The position numbers and the translations under genes are program-made. A stretch of 64,000 bases of DNA from Gibbula magus (Eukaryota; Mollusca; Gastropoda; Trochida; Trochidae): positions 72,476,420 to 72,540,419 of the forward strand of contig OW388289.1 in NCBI GenBank assembly GCA_936450465.1, read 5' to 3'. The notes beneath the pieces are model-generated. The model did no database searches. It was given only the letters and a program-made list of their open reading frames with translations, and was not told the DNA's origin. This document shows, in pieces, positions 26,301 through 38,300 of the stretch (position 1 is its first letter; every line of letters begins with the position of its first letter).

Positions 26301-29300
26301 AAGGTGCAAAGTCTTAATCCCGCCAGGGACATGGCAAATTTATCTGCAGTAGAGAACTGTTCTACACACAGTAAGGCTTGGGTGCAATGTTACACTGAAT
26401 TTCAGCGTACTATCCCCCCTAGTTCCAGCCGTCGAACAGGTTTTATCGCAGTGCATAGCCACATGGCGTTGCGAGCTTTCTCCCTGCCATAATGCTAGCA
26501 GCCATGATATAAGTAAAATACTCTTGAAAGCGGCATTAAACCCTAACTCACCCCATCTCAACTATTTTCATATCCAGCACTTTCTGTTGCTCTTTTTTAA
26601 ACCAAAGACAAACTGATGATTGGTCCAGTGTCTCTCTACTTAGTTGATCATAAGTACCCTTAATGTAATGTTATAGAATTGGAGTTGAGGTTAAACTTAG
26701 TAAAGGTTGCATAGTTAATAATAAGAGTGCGAAATTGGATGTAAATGTAATTCAAGTCAAGGTTGCAGGGCTGCTTTCACATAGAACTGAGGTGATCGTA
26801 AGTCACCAAGTGGAATTTGAATGCAATGTTTTGAATAAAGAAGTTGAATATCGATAAAATCTTGTATTTTATTACCACTGTAACTTGTGGAATGCAGTCC
26901 ATATTGTGACATACTTCTTCTCCACTCACAGGTCACAAATGCCCTAGCAATGGCATGTCCACACCTACAGCCTGTCCAGACGGAGAATACCAGGCAACCA
27001 CAGGGAAGACAACTTGTACAGACTGCCCCGCAGGAAGTGAATGCTCCGATAAAACAACAAACCCGGTCTCTTGTCCTGCCGGCCAGTACGCTCCGGCCAA
27101 ATCCATTACGTGCACTTCCTGTCTTGCAGGTATTGTGTTCTTAAAGGGGCCGTTCTGTCGGCAAAATCAGCCATATTGGTTTTTGTGCATTACGTGAAAT
27201 GAAAACACGCTATATTTTACCTAATTTTACAACTTTTTAATGATAAAAGATATACACTGATAGAAAGTTTACATAGTAACACAAAGCGTGTCATAAAACT
27301 AACAAACAATTTGCTTTTATGCCGTAGAAAACTTTTCCCCACTCGCAGCACAGATGAATGGCTTCAGTTCTCATTGTTTTTGTTTTTCAATAAATGAACG
27401 CTTGTCTTTATTAAGTTGTGAAATATAAATTCATCCAAATATTACCTTTATCAATATCTTTTAACTTGACTGTGTTTTAATCATTTATTAGTAGCATATT
27501 TGTGTCGACTTTCGTTTCCACAAAAAATACCCCGATAGAACCCTCCTTTTAAACTCTCTATCCATCATCTATTTGAAACTTTGTGTATGTGTCACACAAG
27601 CACTAAAGAGTCATCTTTTAAAATTTCAGATTTATGCAATTTGTAATTATTTCACAAAGGAACATTGAAACAGTACAGATTCGGTTCATTTCTGAAGTAG
27701 ACTTCAAAATGTTTTTCAATATTGATTGCCAGCTCTTTCTGATATTTTGTGCATCCATTAAATTTACAAGCAAGAAAATGGTGCCTTTTTGTTTCTATGG
27801 TAACAATTTTTTACTAAGAAATCATTTTTGATAGTTCATTTCTTTCCCTGGATCAAGAAACAATCTAAGTTAAAGGATGGATGAAATGACATATGGTCCA
27901 AATTGGATTCATTAAAATGGGATGTCAATTTGACAATTGCTCGATTTTAAATTTCTGAAATCGGTCCATAAATTACTTATATACGGCTTTTCAAAAAAAC
28001 GCCTGATTTAGCCCCGGCGACCAGAATGAAAGTCTGCGGGGGTGTGACCCGTGAAGGGATGACTTCTGTGACGTATGTGGAGGAATTTGATTTTCAGCGA
28101 TAGTCACAATTCAACGTAATTTCGCAACATTTTGATTGTTAATTTCACAAAGATATCTTCAATAAACCAACTTAAATTTCCCATATATCGAATGTTTAGA
28201 TATCCAACTAGGTAATTCCGCAGATGACAATTACACAATTATTACATAAACATGTCTTTTTGGCGATGTAATACACCTCATAAATTCATTTAGCAGCAGT
28301 GATAATTATCATTAATTAATTACGAGACATCGGCGGAGAAGCTATCTAGCCGCCCCGTCTATCGCTTATCACAGTCACGCCTCAGTGAGCATTTTCAAAA
28401 GGTTTTGCCGAACAAATTGCGATAGTGTTAAAATGGGTGAATTAAAATCGTCTTAATTATCAATTGCAAGTGTATATTGTCTCGATTTTATGCTCAATTG
28501 ATTCCGATATACAATATACGTAGAGGTAATCATCTGTCATTCTTGAGAAAAATTCATTTCATCTATCCTTTAAGCACATCTTGAAATAACATGCTATATT
28601 CTTTTTAATATGTTATACTTCATTGTCACCTACCTAATTATTGTATAGGCTAAGCAATTGAGCTAAGCAAAAATGTGTCTCAAGTTTTGTCATGATCCCA
28701 AGGGCCTTGTAGATCAGTAGAATCTGAGAAAAAAGGATTCTTGATAAACAAAGTGTTGATGCCTGTATTTTTCATGTTTAGCATAATTATATTTCTATAA
28801 TGGTTGAGTATGCCATTTTATGGTGATCGACTGAGGACAGTATATGAACATTTCATAATGTCAGTAATGTTCATTTTGAGCCAAATAGTGTTGTATAAAG
28901 TCTTGTCCTTCAAGGAGAACCCAGACTAACATACAGTTCATTGATGTATCCAGGTACCTACAGTACAGGCGGAGCAACATCCTGCATACCATGCAACCCC
29001 GGTGATGACTGCGACAAACGTAACGTGGTCCCTTCACCATGTCCAGCAGGGCAGTACAACCCTGGAGGGAATGATGGGTGCTTGACCTGTGGTTTAGGTA
29101 AGATTGATGATCTTAATATTTGAAATTGTAATTACCTTTTAATTATCATTGTGTTTTGAAAGATAAATGAAATATCAGAGAGAGTAATCATTTTGTTTGT
29201 TGTTACGTCATGGTGTTGGTTATGCCAGGATTTATACATCTTTGAGGAGCAACTGTAGAATTGGTTTGCCACCTACAATACAGGCTAAAGATTAACCCTA

Positions 29301-32300
29301 ACCCTAACCCAAATACTAACCCTAAGAAATCAAATGAGAGGTAGAAGGTAGAAATGGTAAAATAAGACATGCCAATTTTATGAAAATGGAGGGCAAACCA
29401 ATTCTATAGTTATACCATCTTGGATAGTTTTTACTCCATGAGAGCTTATCATAAATGGACACCATTATGTCACAGCTAAATATCTCTTGTCAAATTAGAT
29501 AGTCATTTCTGCAATGAGAACTCAAGCTTACAAGAAGTAAATATTTGTATTATCTAATCCAGGTACCTACAGTACTAGCGGAGCGGACTCGTGCACATCA
29601 TGTAACGCCGGCGAAGACTGCGACAAACGTAACGTAGCCCCTTCACCGTGTCCAGCAGGAAAGTACAACCCTGGAGGGAATGATGGGTGCTTGACCTGTT
29701 CTGAAGGTCAGTCATCATCCACTTCATTATAGAACTCACATTTTAGTATGGTCAAACCATGCTTGACAGATCCAAATGAGACAGGATAGTCAATGGTTGC
29801 TAAACCTCAAACAACATTGTTACCGCTCCAATGATCCAGTTTCATGGTCCTCCATGAGAACAGATTGCAAAACAGTATATAGGTTGTAGATATAGAAAGA
29901 TGATTAGATTATTATTTAGAATATAATTTTGTTAAAACCTCCTGCTCAAAACTCCTCAGCTTGAAGAAAGATGTTTGTTCCACAAGTTTCTCTAAGAAAA
30001 ATCCCATTTACCTACTGTTCAACAGTTCAACATTTGGACATTTAATTAATCATATTCACAGGTAATCTAATCAGGGAAATTTCAGTGACATGTCTAATCA
30101 CACATTGGCCAGTCATGTATAAAGAGAAATTTATAGTTTCGATTGCCTCATGCAATTCTAAGATAATGACTCTCTTTTTTTCTGTTTAATATCAAATGTT
30201 CAATTTAATCTTCAGTCTAAGATGAAGGGATTCTGTTTACACAAGTGATTATGTTAGGGAGAAATCAAGAAAAGTATTACTCTCTCATTCCAATTTGTTG
30301 TCGAATTAAAGGGAAAGTTCCATCACCGATCTATCGGCAGCATCTGCCATATTGGATTCTTGGCATTACGTGAAATGAAAACAAGCTATATTTAACCCAA
30401 TTTTACACCTTTTTGAAATTTAAACATATACCATTATAGAAAATTCACATAGTAACACATAACAAATAATAAAACGAATAAGCAATATGCGTTTAGTCCG
30501 TAGCCAAGTTTTCCCCACTCGCAGCGCCGATGAATGGCTTCAGTTCTCATTGTTTTTATTTTTCAACAAATATGCGCTTGTCTTTATCAAGTTGTGAAAT
30601 ATAAAGTCATTAAAATATTAACTTCATTAATATATTTTAATTTTACTGTGTTTTATCATGTATTTATATCATATTTGTGTAAACGAGAACATCCTCTCGA
30701 ATTTCGTTTCCACAAAAAATACCCCGATAGAACCCTCCTTTTAAAGTAGGCATTTTTGTTGAGGAAGGTTTATCACAAAGTTATTCAGCCAAGACGGCAG
30801 TATGTATCTATTATGCGCTGCTGCTGTAGGCACGTACAGTTTAGCCGGTGCGGGCAGCTGCACTGCATGTGCACCGGGAGAGGATTGTGTCAGCCCGGAT
30901 TCAGTCCCGGCCCAGTGCCCGGTCGGCTCATACAATCCCGGAGGCAACATCGGGTGTCTTATCTGTGGGGAAGGTATCATGAAATTTTGGCTGAAATTCT
31001 GCAGCTTCACTAATAATTTTTGAATATTTATTGTTTATTTATTTTTTTTTTCTGTTTATTTCCAATCTCCCAGATATAAGGGGATTTATTTATCAGATTG
31101 TGTCTCAATCTTTCTGTTTGTTTTGTTTATTGTAAATTTTCCTTTTAACAAAATGTTTTTAACATTTATTAAGTACAGTTATATTTCTTATATGTGATGG
31201 CCTCGGAGATCAGTTAAGAAAACCAAAATATGAGCTATTGATTGATTTGTTACTGAAAACATACCCTGGGATCGGCACAATTGCCACCTTCAACAGTTGC
31301 CACCTGGATAGTTATTGCCACCTGGATAGTTATTGCCACCTGGATAGTTATTGCCACCAAGGATCCCATCTATATATTAACGTTACCTGGAAAATATATT
31401 TCTGGATGTAGTCAGTGAGATATTTAACTTGTCAAGCTTATTAGGACAGATGGACTCATGGCATGGGCCACTGTCTGTAAACTTTACATTTTCAACTTCT
31501 TCTCCAGAACCGCTGCCCCTAAACTGAAATTTTGTGATGGAGTCCCTGACAATTAGGGGATTAAAGTTTTTTCATTTGGTTTTGACCCCTCCTGCTCAAA
31601 TACAGTATTAGAAATAATATTTTGCCTATTTCAGGCGTGATTTCAGTTGATTACATGCAATAAACTGTTTTGGAAAATATTTGCACAAGATATGCAGTTT
31701 GAGATCAGATATATAAGAGTGTACAGTTTGAGAGCAGATATATATAGAGGATATCTGTCTTTTCTTGACTAATACCATGTTTATCTCATCGAGTGAGGTA
31801 GAAAGGTTATATTTTCACGAGTGGCGCAGCCACGAGTGAAAATATATAACTTATCTACCTCACGAGATGAGATAAACATGGTATTTGTCAAGAATTGACG
31901 GATATTCTATTTATTATATGATATTATCCATGTAATTACGTCCGAAAAGGGTCGTTTTCACGCCAAGCGGCGGCAAGGTACAGCCCGTCACTACAGTAAC
32001 ACTGTGACATTATAAGCAAAATCGCCGCGCGTGACCATTGTTTTATGACGTCAAATTATATCAGTCACCGTTCGCAGTGAAAATATAAGTTATTTTCACT
32101 GTAGCTTGATAGACAGTTTATTTCACTGATAAATCCCAGTATTTCACTGCTCATCATATAATAAAAGAGTGTACAGTTTGAGAGCAGATATATAAGAGTG
32201 TACAGTTTGAGAGCAGATATATAAGAGTGTACAGTTTGAGAGCAGATATATAAGAGTGTACAGTTTGAGAGCAGATATATAAGAGTGTACAGTTTGAGAG

Positions 32301-35300
32301 CAGATATATAAGAGTGTACAGTTTGAGAGCAGATATATAAGAGTGTACAGTTTGAGAGCAGATATATAAGAGTGTGCAATTCATAGAGGTTAGTACTCAT
32401 TCAAAACTTGTTTGTACTTCAGTCAATACGGGAAAAGCGTTCAAATATTGAATTTTTTTGTAGACTTATGTTTACCAACAAATTATAGTGGGATGTTTGG
32501 TGATGATTCATTGCATGCTGTAAACCTGTTTAATATATAAGATTTCAACAAATGATAGTAAATCCATGCAGAAAGCGATGAGCTACAGAACGATTGGCTT
32601 TCGTTTTATTCATATAACTGACACGTTTCTCACACAATAACTGTTACGTTGTTTATCATATCTATATATTCAATCATCTTGTGTATTCTATAGTTTGCCT
32701 TGTTTTTTCTAATACAAGCTCCTACATATATTTTTCTCATATGTATACTGTATTTTAGATGTGTGGTATATTCTTTTATGAGTAATGTATAATTGTTATT
32801 TTTTCATTAGGATTGAAAGCTATTATTTTCATTAAATCAGAAGATTTTTCATTTTCAGGTTAATGCTAATGTATGCTTTTGTTAGCACATATGCTCTTCA
32901 GGTGTTAGAGTCATGGTTTAGGATTTAGCAGCTGTAGACCATCATATTTATTTTCGTGGAGTGCAATTTTCAGGCAATGTTCAAAATATGTATTTTGGCA
33001 AAGTTAATTGTTAGCATATTTAAATGAAAAACAACATTTCATATACATAAGGATGGATTATCAAAGATAGTGACTTAGGGAATCTCTGCTAAAACTGATA
33101 AAAAAGAGCAGAGGTTTCTTGTGTCAGCATTGCGATATATGTGACCCATTATGGATAATGACGGACGTTGTAGTCCTGTGAAAAAAGTCCACTTGTGACA
33201 TTCAACATCATCATTAACAAGGAATCATAAGAAGATTGTTTTGTTTAATGGACTGTTTGGGAATGAACCATGGGCTGACAAAACAAGTAACAATATTGAG
33301 TATTATATTGGCAACAAATGGCAAATCAATCATAACCTGTCTTGGAATTAAAAAATAAAAATCACAGACATGTTCGTCAGTGGACTCTTCCCAAAACTTA
33401 CAAGAATTTGTACTCCATAATCCTTTTTCTTTAACTTTGTCAGCTATTAGGATCTTGCAGGCTTTCTTCCAATCCAGATTTAATACTGAAACAATTAAAC
33501 AAATAAAATATATTCTTCAAACCAAAAATATTAATGTAATAATGTCAAATCCTCGCTTAGTAACTTAATCAGCTGTAATTATCCTGAAGGCTTTCTACCT
33601 GCAATAACATTGACAATAGATCTCAATAGATGAAACACTCCATTAGAGGGAGAGCGTGACTCCATCACCCCTGTATTGCAGGCACCTACAGTCTGTCAGG
33701 AGCTAGTACCTGTATTTCGTGTGACCCCGGCGATGACTGTCTGGATAGAAACCAGGCTCCATCATCTTGTGCTGCGGGCACCTACAACCCTGGCGGAAAT
33801 ACTGGATGTCTTACATGTGCTCAGGGTAAAGATTTCAATTTGTTACTTTCATTTTAATTCATGATCAAAATAACAGATTTTTGTTTAGTTTTGAAAAATA
33901 AATATATCATGGACTGGCTGTAACAGTTTGTTAGATCATTAGAATATAACATTTCATAATATTTTTCTCTTTTTCATATAATGTTTTTTGATAGAATTGA
34001 TCTTTTGCAAATTTTGTGTGCATATATGTTAACTTTATAGCATAAAATAAGTTGCCAAATTGCTTTACGGTATATGTATTCTTTTATGTAGTATACTTGA
34101 AGAATAGTGTAGTATTTCTTATGATGTAATCTTTAAATCATTTTTTCATAACAATCCTCATTTAATCAACATTATTTGAATTTGCATTTGGCTAGCATGA
34201 TCAACAAATCCTAGGGGTTTGCAGTGTCTAGTGATAGATTTTATTAAACATTTGCATATATGGATAGTTATAACTTACCAACATCATTGAATAATCCTAT
34301 TTAAGAAATGACATGGGTTTTTTTTATCTAGAAGTGGAGTATTCTATAAGTATTTTCTTTTTGTTTAGTTACATTTCGGGGCTAATGTTTGTTAAAGTGT
34401 CAAAGTTAACACAATGTATGTACATTCTTCAGGTTATTACAGTAACACAGGTGCCAGCAACTGTACAATATGTCCTGCAGGACAGGGCTGCAGTGATCCT
34501 GCAGCAACACCAACAGATTGTCCTGCAGGAACATACAGCGCCGAAGGAGATGCCTCTTGCATCAACTGTGCATCTGGAGAATATAGCGACACTGCATCCA
34601 GCTCCTGCACCCAGTGTCCTGAGGGAAAAGATTGTACCAACCCAGCCCTTCCTTTAGCATCACTACCAAACTGCCCAGCAAACACTTTCAGCAGATTAGG
34701 AGACATGGGGTGTTTCAACTGTGAATCTGGCCACTACAGTTTGGAAGGAGCTGGAAGCTGCATCATCTCCCCACCTGGAAAAAACAGCAGCAGTGCTGCA
34801 GGATCTGTACCAACTGACTGCCCCGAAGGATACTTCAGCAAGGAAGGTGATGCGACCTGTTCCCCGTGTGAGACTGGATATTACAGCTCGGCAGGATCTG
34901 AAAATTGCACAATATGCCCCGGGGGACAGAGCTGCTCCGGGAACACCCTCACACCATGTCTACCTGGGGAATACAGCAGAGAAGGAGAACCAACTTGCAA
35001 AGGATGCTTATCAGGATTTTACAGTAAAGCAGCAGCATCTGAATGTACAGAGTGTCCTCCAGGAAGCAATTGTGCAGATCCAGCTGTCACAGGAGCTGCA
35101 CCTCCAGATTGTCCTGAAGACACATTCAGCATATTAGGAGATCCAGGATGCACATCTTGCCCACAAGGACACTACAGCTCAGCAAGGTCTAGCGTCTGTA
35201 CCATCTGCCCAGCAGGACAAAGCTGTGTTGGAACAACTCTCACTAATTGCGATGCTGGAACTTTCAGTAAAGGAGGAGAATCTAACTGCACAAGTTGTAG

Positions 35301-38300
35301 ATCAGGATTTTACAGTAAAGCAGCAGCATCTGAATGTACAGAGTGTCCTCCAGGAAGCAATTGCGCAGATCCAGCTGTCACAGGAGCTGCACCTCCAGAT
35401 TGTCCTGAAGACACATTCAGCATATTAGGAGATCCAGGATGCACATCTTGCCCACAAGGACACTACAGCTCAGCAAGGTCTAGCGTCTGTACCATCTGCC
35501 CAGCAGGACAAAGCTGTGTTGGAACAACTCTCACTAATTGCGATGCTGGAACTTTCAGTAAAGGAGGAGAATCTAACTGCACAAGTTGTAGATCAGGATT
35601 TTACAGTAAAGCAGCAGCATCTGACTGTACAGAGTGTCCTCCAGGAAGCAATTGCGCAGATCCAGCTGTCATAGGAGCTGCACCTCCAGATTGTCCTGAA
35701 GACACATTCAGCATATTAGGAGATCCAGGATGCACATCTTGCCCACAAGGACACTACAGCTCAGCAAGGTCTAGCGTCTGTACCATCTGCCCAGCAGGAC
35801 AAAGCTGTGTTGGAACAACTCTCACCAATTGTGATGCTGGAACTTTCAGTAAATTAGGCGAATCTAACTGCACAAGTTGTAGATCAGGATTTTACAGTAA
35901 AGCAGCAGCATCTGAATGTACAGAGTGTCCTCCAGGAAGCAATTGTGCAGATCCAGCTGTCACAGGAGCTGCACCTCCAGATTGTCCTGAAGACACATTC
36001 AGCATATTAGGAGATCCAGGATGCACATCTTGCCCACAAGGACACTACAGCTCAGCAAGGTCTAGCGTCTGTACCATCTGCCCAGCAGGACAAAGCTGTG
36101 TTGGAACAACTCTCACTAATTGTGATGCTGGAACTTTCAGTAAATTAGGCGAATCTAACTGCACAAGTTGTAGATCAGGATTTTACAGTAAAGCAGCAGC
36201 ATCTGAATGTACAGAGTGTCCTCCAGGAAGCAATTGTGCAGATCCAGCTGTCACAGGAGCTGCACCTCCAGATTGTCCTGAAGACACATTCAGCATATTA
36301 GGAGATCCAGGATGCACATCTTGCCCACAAGGACACTACAGCTCAGCAAGGTCTAGCGTCTGTACCATCTGCCCAGCAGGACAAAGCTGTGTTGGAACAA
36401 CTCTCACTAATTGCGATGCTGGAACTTTCAGTAAAGGAGGAGAATCTAACTGCACAAGTTGTAGATCAGGATTTTACAGTAAAGCAGCAGCATCTGAATG
36501 TACAGAGTGTCCTCCAGGAAGCAATTGCGCAGATCCAGCTGTCACAGGAGCTGCACCTCCAGATTGTCCTGAAGACACATTCAGCATATTAGGAGATCCA
36601 GGATGCACATCTTGCCCACAAGGACACTACAGCTCAGCAAGGTCTAGCGTCTGTACCATCTGCCCAGCAGGACAAAGCTGTGTTGGAACAACTCTCACTA
36701 ATTGTGATGCTGGAACTTTCAGTAAATTAGGCGAATCTAACTGCACAAGTTGTAGATCAGGATTTTACAGTAAAGCAGCAGCATCTGAATGTACAGAGTG
36801 TCCTCCAGGAAGCAATTGCGCAGATCCAGCTGTCACAGGAGCTGCACCTCCAGATTGTCCTGAAGACACATTCAGCATATTAGGAGATCCAGGATGCACA
36901 TCTTGCCCACAAGGACACTACAGCTCAGCAAGGTCTAGCGTCTGTACCATCTGCCCAGCAGGACAAAGCTGTGTTGGAACAACTCTCACTAATTGCGATG
37001 CTGGAACTTTCAGTAAAGGAGGAGAATCTAACTGCACAAGTTGTAGATCAGGATTTTACAGTAAAGCAGCAGCATCTGAATGTACAGAGTGTCCTCCAGG
37101 AAGCAATTGCGCAGACCCAGCTGTCACAGGAGCTGCACCTCCAGATTGTCCTGAAGACACATTCAGCGTATTAGGAGATCCAGGATGCACATCTTGCCCA
37201 CAAGGACGCTACAGCTCAGCAGGGTCCAGCGTTTGTACCATCTGCCCAGCAGGACAAAGCTGTGCAGGCAGCACTCCAGCAGACTGTTTGCCCGGAACTC
37301 ACAGCGAAGAGGGGGAGTCTGTATGCAGAGATTGTCTCTCGGGATATTACAGCAAAGTGGCTGCAGCTTTGTGTACAATTTGTCCAGCAGGTAAAGACTG
37401 TGTTGATCCAGCAGTAACTGGAGCTGAGCCACCAGACTGCCCTGAGGATACTTTTAGTAAAGCAGGTGATGCAGGATGCACATCATGTGGCACAGATGCA
37501 TTCAGCCCAGCAGGGTCTGTCAACTGCACTCTATGTCCTGCCGGAAAATCCTGCAGTGCAGGAACTGAAACAGACTGTCCAGCAGGGTCATACAGCCAGG
37601 AGGGAGAGGTCCTCTGTAAACCATGCCAGTCAGGATACTACAGCTCAGGAGGATCAGGATCCTGCATCATCTGCCCAGCAGGAAGTAACTGCAGCAATCC
37701 TGCTGTTGTAGTTCTGTGCCCTGCAGGCTACTACAGCAGAGATGGTGACAACGGATGCAACTTGTGTGAAGCAGGATACCATAGCGATGAGGGTGCCTCT
37801 ATATGCATCATATGCCCAGATGGAAGAGATTGCTCCAATCCTGCTATGGCAACAGCCTCGTTGCCAGTTTGTCCCGAAGGAACGTTCAGCGGGGAAGGAT
37901 CAGTGGCCTGCAAACCATGTGCCGCTGGAACCTTCAGTACAAGTGGCTCAGCATCCTGCACAGAGTGTCCAGCAGGCAAAAACTGCAGTGATGTCACGTC
38001 CATCAGCACCACTCCTCCGGACTGTGACGCAGGATACTACAGCAAGGCCGGGGACTACGGATGCACCAACTGTGCTGCAGGTAGTCACATGGATGCTCAA
38101 CACCTGCAGTCTGCAGTCACCCTGACACTAGTTGCCTGCATGTAACAGCACTCACTTGCTCTGCCTGCAGGGCTGTAACAATCACTTGCACTGCCTGCAT
38201 GCCTAAGTGTTCATCACATGCTCTCAAGCCGATGCTTGTCGAGCTAACATTTGCACTGAGTATTTTGATAGTAGTTGTAGAAGCGTGTGAGTCTTCACTC

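Noticed and set aside
32065..32400. Minus-strand frames of 76 and 111 codons (LYICSQTVHSY repeats)
   Set aside because: A 29-bp minisatellite read in rotating frames; 29 is not a multiple of 3 and all frames happen to be open.
34437..38012. Several minus-strand and alternate-frame open frames within exon 10
   Set aside because: Shadows of the coding repeat; they recur at exact 291-bp multiples and lack their own signals.
38081..38145. Continuation of the exon 10 frame to a stop at 38145 as the true C-terminus
   Set aside because: The Cys pattern ends precisely at GCAG|GTAGTC and resumes in phase at exon 11. An alternative short isoform by intron retention cannot be excluded.
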